From M3007 sp035299505 (GTDB taxonomy: Bacteria > Bacteroidota > Bacteroidia > Chitinophagales > Saprospiraceae), in assembly GCA_035299505.1 (NCBI GenBank), contig DATGWL010000087.1, positions 26,376 to 90,375 on the forward strand: 64,000 nucleotides of DNA. The letters are read 5' to 3'. This document shows positions 53,366 to 62,794 of this stretch, in pieces (the stretch's first letter is position 1; each line of letters starts with the position of its first letter). Below the pieces are notes generated by a model. It did no database searches. It was given only the letters and a program-made list of their open reading frames with translations, and was not told where the DNA came from. The position numbers were made by a program, and so were the translations under genes.

Positions 53366-53373
53366 CAAATCTA
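53366..53373 (-). promoter_or_regulatory. -7 element (TAGATTTG) upstream of the SH3 lipoprotein
   Basis: The minus strand reads TAGATTTG, fitting TAnnTTTG, 18 bases before the start at 53347 and inside the 41-base gap to the divergent gene at 53389. Confidence 0.45.
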
Positions 53374-53388
53374 CGGCAGTTGACTCGC

Positions 53389-56019
53389 ATGAATTTTTTA
53401 CGTTTTGTATTTATCCTCTGGTTTTCCGGTATTCTGTCTCATCCGATGGCTGGACAGATTTCAGACAATTTTTCTGACGGCAATTTTGATCAAAATCCGG
53501 TTTGGACGGGTGATGCAGCGCAATTCAAGGTAAATACCGCTTTTGAATTGCAATTAAATGCCACCGCAGCCGGGCAGTCCGTGTTGTGGACCAGTGGAAA
53601 CATGCCGGACAGCAGCATTTGGGAGTTTGATGTTCGCTTGACTTTTGATCCATCCGGGCAAAACCAGGTACGGATTTATTTACAGGCAGACAAGACTGAC
53701 TTAACGCAGGCTAATGGTTACTATCTGGAAATGGGTGAAACCGGCAGCGCAGATGCCATTCGCTTTTTTCGGTTGGATAATGGCGTTAAAACCCAATTGG
53801 CTACCGGTATTCCCGGGTTAGCAGCCAGTTTACCCAACCTTCATTTTTACATAAAAAGAACCAAAACGGGCGACTGGACCGTAGAAGCCGGAACGGTAGG
53901 CAGTGCGCTTCAAACACAGTTCACTTTGTCGGAAAATACCTGGCCGGGGGGCGTAAACCAGTATTTCGGGTTTCATTGCATTTACACCATCAGCAATGCC
54001 ACCCGTTTTTATCTGGACAATGTGAACATTCGTCCGGATGTACCAGACACACAGGCTCCTGTATTGCTACAAGCTTCGGCGGCACAAGCCACCCAGGTTA
54101 CAGCTGTTTTTGATGAGCCACTGGATGTGGTCTCAGCGCAGGACGTGCAGCATTATACCATCAGCAACGGGATAGGTTCACCACAATCGGCCAGTTTGCA
54201 GGCAGATCTCAAAACGGTGATACTCAACCTCTCTCAAGCGTTAAATACAGGCAATTATACCTTGCAAACCAATGGTATTAAAGACCTCCCGGGCAATGAA
54301 AGTGCGCTGCAAACTCAGTCGTTCCAGTATGTTAAAGTGGAGGCTGCTACCGAATTTAATTTGTTGATCAACGAAATCATGGCCGATCCCAGCCCTGGAG
54401 TTGGATTGCCTGAAGTGGAATGGTTGGAAGTGGTGAACCGATCTGCCAAAATCATTGATTTGTCTACCATCTTTTTCTCCGATGCCACCAGCGGACCAAG
54501 CGCCCTGCCGGCATACCTGATCCAGCCCGGCGAATATGTCACGCTCACTTCACAGGTGAACCTAAGCACCTTACAACCTGCTGTAAACGGTACAGTATTA
54601 GGACTTGGAGTAAGCGCCAGTGTGCTGAATAACGACAGTGACATTATTTCCATCACTAATGCAGCCGGCGATGTGATAGACAGAGTTGGATACAACATTC
54701 TCTGGCATACCGATCCAGGTAAGGACGATGGAGGCTTTTCTCTGGAACGTATCAACCTCAATCTGCCGTGTCTGGGTGCTGAAAATTGGCAATCCAGTCC
54801 AGCCATCATCGGCGGCACGCCCGGCGCCGTGAATGCTTCTGCATCCAGCCAGCCGGACACCACCCAACCTCGGGTTTTCAAGGTCTTCCCTGAATCTGCA
54901 CAGCAAATTTTGGTTCAATTTACAGAAGGAATGGATGCCTCCAGCGTTACAGATGCGGCGGCCTATCAATTATTTCCTTCGGTAGCCATTGCATCTGCTG
55001 AGTTGCTTCCCAATGACCGTTCAACGGTAAAACTTGACCTGGCTTCCAGTTTACAGCCCTCCACCTTGTATTTACTCACAGTAGACAACTCCGTACTGGA
55101 TTGCAGCGGCAATACCTATTTACTTACAGACTCCCTGTATTTGGGCATTTCTGAAAAACCTGAGCCTCATGACATCGTTATCAACGAGGTTTTGTCTAAT
55201 CCGGCTACTGGAGGCGCCCGTTATGTTGAGTTATTTAACCGCAGCAACAAAATTTTTGACTGGTCAGAATTTTTTCTGGCAAGCAACTCCGACAGCAGCA
55301 CCAGCGTAGTTCAAATATTCCAGGAACGACTCTTTTTACCAGGAGAATATCATGTATTCAGCAATGATGCAGAGTATATTCGGGAGCATTATGCCAATAT
55401 TGTGAAAAAGAATGTACTCCACAACCAGCTTCCCTCCCTCGACGACCGGACAGACAGCATCAAGATATACTGGGCCGGCAACGGCCAAACGGTGGTGGTA
55501 GACTCGTTCTTTTACTATCAGGGTTTGCACAATGCCCTGCTTAGCACCGGGGAGCAGGAAGGCGTTGCGCTGGAACGACTGAGGGTTACGGGGCCAACAC
55601 AGGATCCGTCAAACTGGAGTTCGGCCTCCCCGCGTATAACCGGCGCTTACGGCACCCCTACCCTGCCTAACTCCCAGGCTTTGAATGAACTAAGGCCTGA
55701 AGAAGATTTGATCAGCCTGCCGCTTTCCCGTTTTTCTCCCGATGGCGATGGGCGGGAAGATTTTCTGGAAATTTACTACCAATTGCCAAGGGAAGGCTAT
55801 GCTGCCGGTTTAAAGATTTTTGATTCCGATGGAAACCCTGTAAAAACCCTTGTGCGCAACAACCTGATTGGCACCACAGGATCAGTGCGCTGGGATGGCG
55901 ATACCGACAATGGACAAAAAACACGGCCTGGCATTCACGTGCTGTATGTGGAGCTATTTGCTCCGGATGGCACGGTAAAACGGATTAAAAAAGCCGTTTC
56001 GGTGCTTGGCTCGTTTTAA
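53389..56019 (+). CDS. Secreted lamin-tail-domain protein with FlgD-like Ig domain
   Basis: 876 residues from the ATG at 53389 (MNFLRFVFILWFSGILSHP), a signal peptide ending MAGQ. A concanavalin-like region (about 22-225) comes first, then Ig-like strands (VLLQASAAQATQVTAVFDEP and a second copy VFPESAQQILVQFTEG) alternating with two lamin-tail domains (NLLINEIMADPSPGVGLPE and HDIVINEVLSNPATGGARYVEL). The C terminus (FSPDGDGREDFLEIYY, RWDGDTDNGQ) is a FlgD-like Ig domain of the type found at secretion-system C termini. Likely a large surface protein. Function unknown. Confidence 0.85.
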   Translation: MNFLRFVFILWFSGILSHPMAGQISDNFSDGNFDQNPVWTGDAAQFKVNTAFELQLNATAAGQSVLWTSGNMPDSSIWEFDVRLTFDPSGQNQVRIYLQADKTDLTQANGYYLEMGETGSADAIRFFRLDNGVKTQLATGIPGLAASLPNLHFYIKRTKTGDWTVEAGTVGSALQTQFTLSENTWPGGVNQYFGFHCIYTISNATRFYLDNVNIRPDVPDTQAPVLLQASAAQATQVTAVFDEPLDVVSAQDVQHYTISNGIGSPQSASLQADLKTVILNLSQALNTGNYTLQTNGIKDLPGNESALQTQSFQYVKVEAATEFNLLINEIMADPSPGVGLPEVEWLEVVNRSAKIIDLSTIFFSDATSGPSALPAYLIQPGEYVTLTSQVNLSTLQPAVNGTVLGLGVSASVLNNDSDIISITNAAGDVIDRVGYNILWHTDPGKDDGGFSLERINLNLPCLGAENWQSSPAIIGGTPGAVNASASSQPDTTQPRVFKVFPESAQQILVQFTEGMDASSVTDAAAYQLFPSVAIASAELLPNDRSTVKLDLASSLQPSTLYLLTVDNSVLDCSGNTYLLTDSLYLGISEKPEPHDIVINEVLSNPATGGARYVELFNRSNKIFDWSEFFLASNSDSSTSVVQIFQERLFLPGEYHVFSNDAEYIREHYANIVKKNVLHNQLPSLDDRTDSIKIYWAGNGQTVVVDSFFYYQGLHNALLSTGEQEGVALERLRVTGPTQDPSNWSSASPRITGAYGTPTLPNSQALNELRPEEDLISLPLSRFSPDGDGREDFLEIYYQLPREGYAAGLKIFDSDGNPVKTLVRNNLIGTTGSVRWDGDTDNGQKTRPGIHVLYVELFAPDGTVKRIKKAVSVLGSF

Positions 56020-56582
56020 GGTTTTTGCAGCAAATAGTAAAAAAGCAACGCCATGGCCAGAAGCAACATCCAGCTACCTAGCCAGAGCAACAGATCACGC
56101 CTGGCATTCTCGATCTTGGGCACAACAGGAACCGCGTAAAGCTCAGGCAATACAGACCGAACCTGCTGTGGTACGAGCGTTTCCATTTCAGAACGTTGTC
56201 TTTTACACTGCTTTTGATATTGGTCCAAGGATTGTGTTGCCATCTCTGCTACTATCCATTGCCCCAAAATATGAGCTACAACAGGCGCCAGATGTTGAAC
56301 AGATGATGGCCGGACGCCGGAAAATGCGGTCAAAGCGGGCGTTAGAGCGGGTTTTTGACCCCAAATCAGCAGTAGCTGATCTGTTATCTGTTCTGCCTGA
56401 AAATTCGGTTTTGCTTGGGCAAACAGGTACTTTTCCTGCCAAAGCAAGCGCCAAACCGGAACCAATGACTTGACAAGCCACTGTACCGATCGCTCCTGCT
56501 CCTGCAGTTGAACCGCCAAGTCCCTGCATTGCTCAGGAGAAAACCATTGCTGAAAATAAGTTACAAAGGATTGGTATTTCAT
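56016..56582 (-). CDS. DUF937-like protein with C-terminal membrane segment
   Basis: 188 residues from the Met at 56582 (MKYQSFVTYFQQWFSPEQC). The N-terminal 50 residues (FSPEQCRDLAVQLQEQERSVQWLVKSLVPVW) have the pattern of Bacteroidota DUF937 proteins (YidB-like), which start with a helix, then E-S-x-V-x-KALxxxVP. The middle is helical, and a hydrophobic anchor closes it (LLLWLGSWMLLLAMALLFYYLL). An OmpA-like domain that often follows in relatives is absent. Function unknown. The start codon lies 21 bases from the divergent binding-protein gene. Confidence 0.6.
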   Translation of the reverse strand: MKYQSFVTYFQQWFSPEQCRDLAVQLQEQERSVQWLVKSLVPVWRLLWQEKYLFAQAKPNFQAEQITDQLLLIWGQKPALTPALTAFSGVRPSSVQHLAPVVAHILGQWIVAEMATQSLDQYQKQCKRQRSEMETLVPQQVRSVLPELYAVPVVPKIENARRDLLLWLGSWMLLLAMALLFYYLLQKP

Positions 56583-56583
56583 C

Positions 56584-56598
56584 ACGACCAAAGGTCGT
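56584..56598. promoter_or_regulatory. Operator-like palindrome between two divergent start codons
   Basis: ACGACC-AAA-GGTCGT is a perfect 6-bp inverted repeat with a 3-base spacer. It takes up most of the 21 bases between the ATG codons of the DUF937-like gene (-) and the binding-protein gene (+), so one bound protein could affect both. Which protein, if any, binds it is unknown. Confidence 0.5.
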
Positions 56599-56603
56599 AA
56601 ATC

Positions 56604-58262
56604 ATGAGAAAACAATATCCAATGACCCGGATTCAAGTGATATTTCTTTTGTCGCTGGCAACTTACCTCTTCCTGGCTTGTGGCCAACAGAAGCAGGAAA
56701 AAGAAAACAGAACCGCCTTCCGATATAATCAGCACAATCCCATAACCTCCCTGGATCCGGCGTTTGCCCGTACTCAAAACAACATCTGGGCAGTAGATTG
56801 CCTGTTTAATGGATTGGTTCAACTAGACGAACACCTTTTAGTTCAACCATGCCTGGCCAAAAGCTGGTCCATTTCGCCAGATGGGCTCACATACCGTTTT
56901 TTGCTCCGGCAAGACGTGTTTTTTCATGATGATCCCGCCTTTGCACCCGATGGGAAAGGTCGGAAAATGGTAGCATCAGATGTAGTGTACAGTTTTGAGC
57001 GATTGCTGGATGAATCCTGGCCCAAACCGGGATCCTGGATTTTTAAAGGAAGGGTTGCTGCAGATTCTGCCTTTACAGCTGAAAACGATTCCATTTTCGT
57101 ATTGCGTCTGTCCAGTTCGTTTCAGCCTATGCTGCAAATTCTAACCATGCAATATGCCAGTATTGTGCCGCATGAGGTGTGCGCGTACTGGGGCAGGGAA
57201 TTTCGGAGACATCCGGTGGGTACAGGGCCATTTCGCTTCAAAGTGTGGGCTGAAAACCAGGCCCTGGTAATGTTGAAAAACGAGCGGTATTTCGAAAAGG
57301 ATTCCAGCGGTACTCCCCTGCCCTACCTGGATGCCATTAGGGTTTCCTTTATCACCGACCGAAAAACCGCGTTTCTGGAGTTCAAAAAAGGTCGCTTGGA
57401 TTACTTTTTTGGTCTGGAAAGCGCTTACATACATGAATTACTTACCCAAGATGGAACCTTACAGCCCGAGCTGGCAGGCGAGATTCAATTTACCAAAAAC
57501 CCATATTTGAATACGGAGTACCTTGGCATGAAGATGTCTGATCTGGATAATACAGGAGCAACGATAAATCCATTACAATTCAAAAAAATTCGGCAGGCGC
57601 TAAATTATGGACTGGACCGTGCCCAAATGTTGCGGGTTTTACGCAACCAGGTAGGTAAACCGGCAGATGCGGGTTTTGCCCCAAGAGGCCTGCCTTCTTA
57701 CGCCCCGAATGAGGTAAAAGGCTATTCATATCGCCCGGATAAAGCCGCTGCTTTACTGGCAGAGGCAGGTTTCCCAAAGGGAAAAAACCTGCCAGTTATT
57801 ACACTCCTTTGCAACAACGAGTACCTTGATATATGTACATTCATCACCCGGCAATGGGAAGATTTAGGCGTTCAAGTTCGGATTGAGCTACAGGAAACAG
57901 CCCTCTTACGAGAGCGCATGCGCAACGGACAGGCGCCCTTTTTCCGGGCGTCCTGGATTGCGGATTACCCCGATGCGGAGAGTTTTCTGACGTGTTTCTA
58001 CAGTAAAAATGGAACACCACCCAATTACACACAGTTCAAGAACCCGCTCTTTGACCAATATTATGAAGCAGCGCTGGCTGAAACAGACCAAGCTAATAGA
58101 TTTAAACTGTATCGGCAAATGGATCAAATCCTAATTGAAGAAGCTCCTGTGGTGTTCCTGTTTTACGATGAAACAGCACAGTTCACCCGGCGGAATATCA
58201 GTGGTTTGCCGGGTAATGCCATTAACCTTCTGTCGTTGAAACGGGTCAAAAAATCAAATTGA
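56604..58262 (+). CDS. ABC transporter substrate-binding lipoprotein (oligopeptide type)
   Basis: 552 residues. The signal ends in YLFLAC, a lipoprotein cleavage site with the Cys at about 26. The mature part matches the SBP_bac_5 (OppA/DppA) fold: NPITSLDPAFARTQNNIWAV, then the LAKSWSISPDGLTYRF region, and the DVVYSFERLLD segment, typical of periplasmic peptide or nickel-binding proteins. No permease or ATPase gene is adjacent, so the transporter is elsewhere or absent. Substrate unknown. Confidence 0.88.
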   Translation: MRKQYPMTRIQVIFLLSLATYLFLACGQQKQEKENRTAFRYNQHNPITSLDPAFARTQNNIWAVDCLFNGLVQLDEHLLVQPCLAKSWSISPDGLTYRFLLRQDVFFHDDPAFAPDGKGRKMVASDVVYSFERLLDESWPKPGSWIFKGRVAADSAFTAENDSIFVLRLSSSFQPMLQILTMQYASIVPHEVCAYWGREFRRHPVGTGPFRFKVWAENQALVMLKNERYFEKDSSGTPLPYLDAIRVSFITDRKTAFLEFKKGRLDYFFGLESAYIHELLTQDGTLQPELAGEIQFTKNPYLNTEYLGMKMSDLDNTGATINPLQFKKIRQALNYGLDRAQMLRVLRNQVGKPADAGFAPRGLPSYAPNEVKGYSYRPDKAAALLAEAGFPKGKNLPVITLLCNNEYLDICTFITRQWEDLGVQVRIELQETALLRERMRNGQAPFFRASWIADYPDAESFLTCFYSKNGTPPNYTQFKNPLFDQYYEAALAETDQANRFKLYRQMDQILIEEAPVVFLFYDETAQFTRRNISGLPGNAINLLSLKRVKKSN

Positions 58263-58326
58263 AATTTTTCATTCATCCGTTTTCCTTTACCACTCTTCCC
58301 CCAAGAAGTAGCATTTATCTAATATG

Positions 58327-58451
58327 CTGAAACTTGAGCGATAGTCTCTTTGTCTTTGTATCCGGAAAAAGAGGCTATTCAAACAAAAACAAATCAAGAC
58401 TCGGAGATGATCCGGCGCTTGTCCCATTTTACCAAACAACCTAAGTTTCAG
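58327..58451 (+). ncRNA. Structured 5' leader upstream of sppA
   Basis: Two nested inverted repeats occur in the 193-base gap: an outer CTGAAACTT (58327-58335) with AAGTTTCAG (58443-58451), ending 4 bases before the sppA ATG, and an inner ATAGTCTCTTT (58341-58351) with AAAGAGGCTAT (58368-58378), 11 pairs with one G-U. No U-tract follows either stem. A regulatory leader is possible; no known riboswitch motif is seen. Confidence 0.45.
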
Positions 58452-58455
58452 TAGC

Positions 58456-60243
58456 ATGAACCAGTTTATTAAATTCCTTTTTGCCTCTTGTCTTGGTACT
58501 GCCTTGGCGCTTGGCCTTTTATTTGTCATTGGCATTAGCTGGATCGTAGGCATGGCCGAATCTGCCAACGAACAGGAGAAAGTACAGGTTAGTCGCAATT
58601 CCATTTTGGAGCTGGATTTCAAAATGCCAATTCCGGAAAAGACCAATAACCTGCCCATGGATCCATTCGATCTGGAGCAACAGGATATTCTTGGTTTGAC
58701 AGATATGGTTACTGCCATCCGCCAGGCCAAAGATGATCCGGATATCAAAGGAATTTACCTGAATTCTTCCATTGTCATGCTGGGCAAAGCCACCTCAGCC
58801 TCCCTGCGCAATGCGCTGGAAGATTTCAAATCGTCTGGAAAATTCGTAGTTGCCTATGCGCATTACTACACCCAGGGCGCCTATTACCTGGCTTCTGTAG
58901 CCGACAGTGTTTGGATGAGTCCGCAGGGCGTGGTGGATTTCCGGGGTTACTCCAGCACCATTACGTATTACAAAGGGCTGTTGGACAAGCTGGACGTGCA
59001 GATGCGCATTTTTTACTGTGGCAAATACAAAAGCGCTACCGAGCCATTCCGTACAGACCATATGAGTGAGGAAAATCGTTTGCAGATTCGGGAATACCTC
59101 AATCCGTTATACGATATCATGATTAAGGATATTTCCCGCAACCGGAATATTCCTGAAGCAGAGCTTCGTCAGATCGCGGAGCGTTTTGATGGCTTCAATG
59201 CAGAAAAAGCGGTTCAGAACCGGCTGGTAGACCGTTTTGCCTACGAAGACGAGGTGTTTGCAATGATTCGGGCAAAAATTGGCCTGGAGGAAAAAGACAA
59301 GCTCAACCGCGTTGATGTGGAAGACTACTTCAAGGCCAAAGGGAAGAAAACAAATTTCTCCGTCAAGGATAAAATTGCCGTGGTGTATGCCGAAGGTGAA
59401 ATCCACGATGGCGATCAGGGAGAACCCGGCACTATTCTGGACGGCAAGTATGTAAAAATGCTACGTAAAATCCGGAAAGACCCTCAAATCAAGGCCATTG
59501 TACTTCGGGTAAATTCACCAGGCGGCAGTTCATTGGCCAGCGAAAACATACTCAGAGAGCTCGATTTGTGCAAAAAAGCAGGCAAACCGGTAGTGGTAAG
59601 CATGGGCGATGTTGCAGCATCTGGCGGCTATTATATTGCCTGTCATGCGGATAGCATTTTTGCCGAACCAGCCACTATTACCGGTTCCATCGGGGTATTT
59701 GGCATGATTCCTATTTTGGACAAAACCATGCGCAATAAACTGGGCATCACGTTCGACACGGTTCGCACCCAAAAGTTCTCTGCCTTTGGCAGTGCTGTGT
59801 ATGATTTTTCTCCGGAGGAAAGTCAGATCATCCAAAGCCGTGTGGACTGGATTTATCAAGATTTCCTGAAAAAAGTTGCTGAAGGTCGCAAGCGCAGCCC
59901 GGAACAAATCCATGAAATTGCTCAGGGAAGGGTTTGGTCTGCCGGAAAGGCCAAAGAAATCGGGTTGGTAGATGATCTGGGCGGTTTAGACCGTGCCATT
60001 GCAGCAGCTGCCAAACTGGCCAATCTGGAAAAATACCGCACCGCTGAATACCCGCAAACCAAATCTGGTCTGGAGCAATTCATTGATCAACTTACGCACA
60101 AAAAAGACCGGGACGACAATGTGCGCGCCTGGGCGCTGCGTCAGGAGCTGGGCGAATTTTATCCTTTGTACAAAACGGTAAAAGGTATCAAACAGAACAA
60201 CGGAATCTTGTTCCGCATGCCTTACGACCTCAGCATTAATTAA
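58456..60243 (+). CDS. sppA: Signal peptide peptidase SppA
   Basis: 595 residues, like E. coli SppA (about 620). An N-terminal membrane segment (about 7-32) anchors it; two repeated serine-protease domains follow. The Lys192 in KYKSATEPF and Ser389 in GDVAASGGYYIA form the Ser-Lys dyad (E. coli Lys209, Ser409). It degrades cleaved signal peptides in the membrane. The N-terminal half keeps the Lys but not a Ser, as in the family. Ends 4 bases past the stop of the converging gene. Confidence 0.93.
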   Translation: MNQFIKFLFASCLGTALALGLLFVIGISWIVGMAESANEQEKVQVSRNSILELDFKMPIPEKTNNLPMDPFDLEQQDILGLTDMVTAIRQAKDDPDIKGIYLNSSIVMLGKATSASLRNALEDFKSSGKFVVAYAHYYTQGAYYLASVADSVWMSPQGVVDFRGYSSTITYYKGLLDKLDVQMRIFYCGKYKSATEPFRTDHMSEENRLQIREYLNPLYDIMIKDISRNRNIPEAELRQIAERFDGFNAEKAVQNRLVDRFAYEDEVFAMIRAKIGLEEKDKLNRVDVEDYFKAKGKKTNFSVKDKIAVVYAEGEIHDGDQGEPGTILDGKYVKMLRKIRKDPQIKAIVLRVNSPGGSSLASENILRELDLCKKAGKPVVVSMGDVAASGGYYIACHADSIFAEPATITGSIGVFGMIPILDKTMRNKLGITFDTVRTQKFSAFGSAVYDFSPEESQIIQSRVDWIYQDFLKKVAEGRKRSPEQIHEIAQGRVWSAGKAKEIGLVDDLGGLDRAIAAAAKLANLEKYRTAEYPQTKSGLEQFIDQLTHKKDRDDNVRAWALRQELGEFYPLYKTVKGIKQNNGILFRMPYDLSIN

Positions 60244-61643
60244 TTAGAAATCCTCGTGTAGCCCTTGTTTCTGTCTTTGACATTGAAATAGCGGGCTGGA
60301 AGCGAGTCAAGCGAATAATTGCGGAAAGTGCCCAGAAACAGATCGGGCCTGGCCATCAGTGAGTCGTATTTAGCCGGCTCCGGTGTGATGATCAGGCAGC
60401 GTGCGCTATCGGGGTGCTCCAGCGAAGAAAGCAAGAGCCACTCGTATGGGCTGCCCCACGACATCTTTAACAGATCCATGGGCGCCTGGGCTTCGGTCAT
60501 GAGTATTTTCCCGGATGGCAGGTTGGCCGTTTGATGCAACACTTGTTTTTCCCACAACATGCGAAGCTGCCACTCTTCTCCTGCCTTTGTGATGCGGGTA
60601 AAATTGAGGGTGAAAATGAGGGACAACAAACCCAAACCAAAACCTGAAAGTTGATTGGCTGGTTTTTGCAATACCTCAAACATCAGAGGTACCGCTGCAA
60701 AAACTGCCAGGGGCAGGTATAGGTTTTCCATGTAAAACTGCTTGCCCATGTCGGAGTGGAAAGGCACATTTACCAGCAGGACAAAACCAAAAGACCAGCC
60801 TGCCACCAGCAAAGCCCTGGTCCATTTCCGATGCCAGATTTGCCAGGCAATTCCGGCCAACAAAACCAGTAAAAGGAGCCAGTAATCCCTGCTGCACCAC
60901 TCCCAAAATCGGTGATTACTTTCAATATCAATCCAATTGGGCCACAATTGGGCAAAAGCATCCTGGCGTTTCAAAGCTGCGGCATCGTACCAGTCCAGCT
61001 TCATCACTTTGTATTTCAAAATGGCCAGCAACACAAAAAAACCTATAGAAATCAGGTGCATGATGCGCCAATCCCTGTTTTTTCCGGATTCCAAAACAAA
61101 AAACAATCCGATAAACAGGTTGGCATACAATACCATTGGGTGGAAATAAAAAGCGGTCCACAAGGCCAGCATCCAGAGTACCCATTCCCACCAAACCAAC
61201 TGACGCACAGAGCCTTTGGCGTGCATCCAGGCGTAAATGGCACATATAAACACCAAGCCCTGCGGCATTTCCGACAACCAGAAAAAAGTATGGGTGGTGA
61301 GTAAGGTTGCAGTAAGCAGGATAACAAAAGCCCAGCGCCATTGCCCCCATTTCCAGGCTAATCCTGCCAGCAGAACAGGCCAGATTACGTGTCCCATGGA
61401 ATAACTGCGCAACACCCATTTCAACGACAAACCCAGTTCCTGAGCGGCCCAAGCCCAAATTTGGGTAACAGCAGCACCAAAGCGACCACTTTGAATCTCC
61501 AGACTGCCACTTTTCAGGATCAGGAAAGTTTGAAACGCCATATCCAGATTGGTCATGCGCGCCAGATAATACCGGGCTCCCAGTCCCAGCAAGATAACTG
61601 AAGAAATCAGCAGTAATCCAGGCGCATAACGGTTTCTGTCCAT
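60240..61643 (-). CDS. Polytopic membrane protein, unknown
   Basis: 467 residues with roughly ten membrane helices and a C-terminal hydrophilic tail (about 380-467). It begins MDRNRYAPGLLLISSVILLG. The pattern resembles GT-C or DUF2142-like membrane proteins, with a periplasmic Asp near LTNLDMAFQT, but no catalytic motif can be verified, so I leave the family open. It starts 2 bases after the THUMP methyltransferase gene and is likely co-transcribed with it. Confidence 0.6.
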   Translation of the reverse strand: MDRNRYAPGLLLISSVILLGLGARYYLARMTNLDMAFQTFLILKSGSLEIQSGRFGAAVTQIWAWAAQELGLSLKWVLRSYSMGHVIWPVLLAGLAWKWGQWRWAFVILLTATLLTTHTFFWLSEMPQGLVFICAIYAWMHAKGSVRQLVWWEWVLWMLALWTAFYFHPMVLYANLFIGLFFVLESGKNRDWRIMHLISIGFFVLLAILKYKVMKLDWYDAAALKRQDAFAQLWPNWIDIESNHRFWEWCSRDYWLLLLVLLAGIAWQIWHRKWTRALLVAGWSFGFVLLVNVPFHSDMGKQFYMENLYLPLAVFAAVPLMFEVLQKPANQLSGFGLGLLSLIFTLNFTRITKAGEEWQLRMLWEKQVLHQTANLPSGKILMTEAQAPMDLLKMSWGSPYEWLLLSSLEHPDSARCLIITPEPAKYDSLMARPDLFLGTFRNYSLDSLPARYFNVKDRNKGYTRISN

Positions 61644-61645
61644 GA

Positions 61646-62764
61646 TCAGAACATTTCAAATTGGTGATATCCGCACTCAAGGGCACCATTAAACAGGCTT
61701 AACCGCTTGGAAGTGCGTAAGCCTACATGTTTCAACGCATCGCGGTTGGAAGAAATAACCCAGGCATTCCAACCAGTCCAGCGTTTTTTAAGCACATCCC
61801 CAATGCTCTTGTAAAAAGCAAGGGTATCCTCTACTTTTAGCCTTTCATCGTATGGCGGGTTCATGATCAGGGTTCCGGGCACTTCGGGCGCTTCCAGTTT
61901 ATCAAAAGGTATTTTTTCCACTCTGACCCATTTTTCCAAACCCGCCGACATAAGGTTCAGCGAAGTGGCATTTCTGGCCCGGGACTCTTTATCAGAGGCT
62001 AAAATAGGAAATTCAAAGGGTTGAATACGTGCATCTGCCGCAGATTTGATCGCATTCCAGCGCTTGGCATCAAAATCCGGCCATTTAAAAAAGCCGAAAG
62101 ACTCCCGCTTGAACTGCACCGGAGTTTGGGTGGCAATCAGGGTAGCTTCAATTGGCAGGGTTCCGGAACCGCACATAGGGTCCACGAACGGACCTTTTCC
62201 ATTCCAGCCGGAGAGTAGGATCATTCCGGCAGCCAGCACCTCGTTCAGAGGGGCTTCCACAGTATCCCTGCGGTAATTTCGTTTGTGCAGGGAATCTCCA
62301 CTGGAATCCAGCGATATATCCACATGTGTGCCCTGTACGTGCACATTTACGCGCAAATTGGGGGCTATGGTATTGACGTTCGGGCGGCGGTTGTAGCGAT
62401 CCCGAAACTGGTCTACAATAGCGTCTTTGGTCAATAATCCAAGGTAATGTGAGTGCCTGAACACCTCACCCTGCGTTACGGCATCAACGGCCAGCGAATC
62501 ATTGACACCCATGAATTTGGTCCAATTGATTTCGCGCAGTGCATCGTAATAACTCCGTTCGTTGTAGGCAGAAAATGATCTGATAGGAATAAGCACCCGA
62601 AGGGCGGTGCGCAGCTCGTAGTTGGCGCGGTACACCAGTTCCGTATCACCTTCACACCCAACGGCGCGTTTGAGTGGACGGATTCCTTTAGCGCCCAGCA
62701 GGCGTAACTCTTCCGCCAGTACAGGCTCCAGACCTGCAAGCGTTTTGACTATGATTGATTGCAT
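61646..62764 (-). CDS. THUMP-domain class I rRNA methyltransferase (RlmL/YpsC-like)
   Basis: 372 residues. Residues 1-165 are a ferredoxin-like THUMP RNA-binding region (IVKTLAGLEPVLAEELRLLGA, APNLRVNVHVQGTHVDISLD). Residues 166-372 form the methyltransferase: SAM motif VDPMCGSGTLPIEA, and the N2-guanine catalytic MNPPYDERL. It matches the N-terminal half of E. coli RlmL, which makes m2G2445 in 23S rRNA; the RlmK half is absent, as in Gram-positive YpsC. A TACTTTTG element lies 18 bases upstream. Confidence 0.88.
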   Translation of the reverse strand: MQSIIVKTLAGLEPVLAEELRLLGAKGIRPLKRAVGCEGDTELVYRANYELRTALRVLIPIRSFSAYNERSYYDALREINWTKFMGVNDSLAVDAVTQGEVFRHSHYLGLLTKDAIVDQFRDRYNRRPNVNTIAPNLRVNVHVQGTHVDISLDSSGDSLHKRNYRRDTVEAPLNEVLAAGMILLSGWNGKGPFVDPMCGSGTLPIEATLIATQTPVQFKRESFGFFKWPDFDAKRWNAIKSAADARIQPFEFPILASDKESRARNATSLNLMSAGLEKWVRVEKIPFDKLEAPEVPGTLIMNPPYDERLKVEDTLAFYKSIGDVLKKRWTGWNAWVISSNRDALKHVGLRTSKRLSLFNGALECGYHQFEMF

Positions 62765-62781
62765 AATTGGGAAAGCGGTCG

Positions 62782-62789
62782 CAAAAGTA
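62782..62789 (-). promoter_or_regulatory. -7 element (TACTTTTG) upstream of the THUMP methyltransferase
   Basis: The minus strand reads TACTTTTG followed by CGACC, matching TAnnTTTG, 18 bases before the start at 62764. It implies independent transcription from the MerR gene. Confidence 0.5.
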
Positions 62790-62794
62790 GGCTA

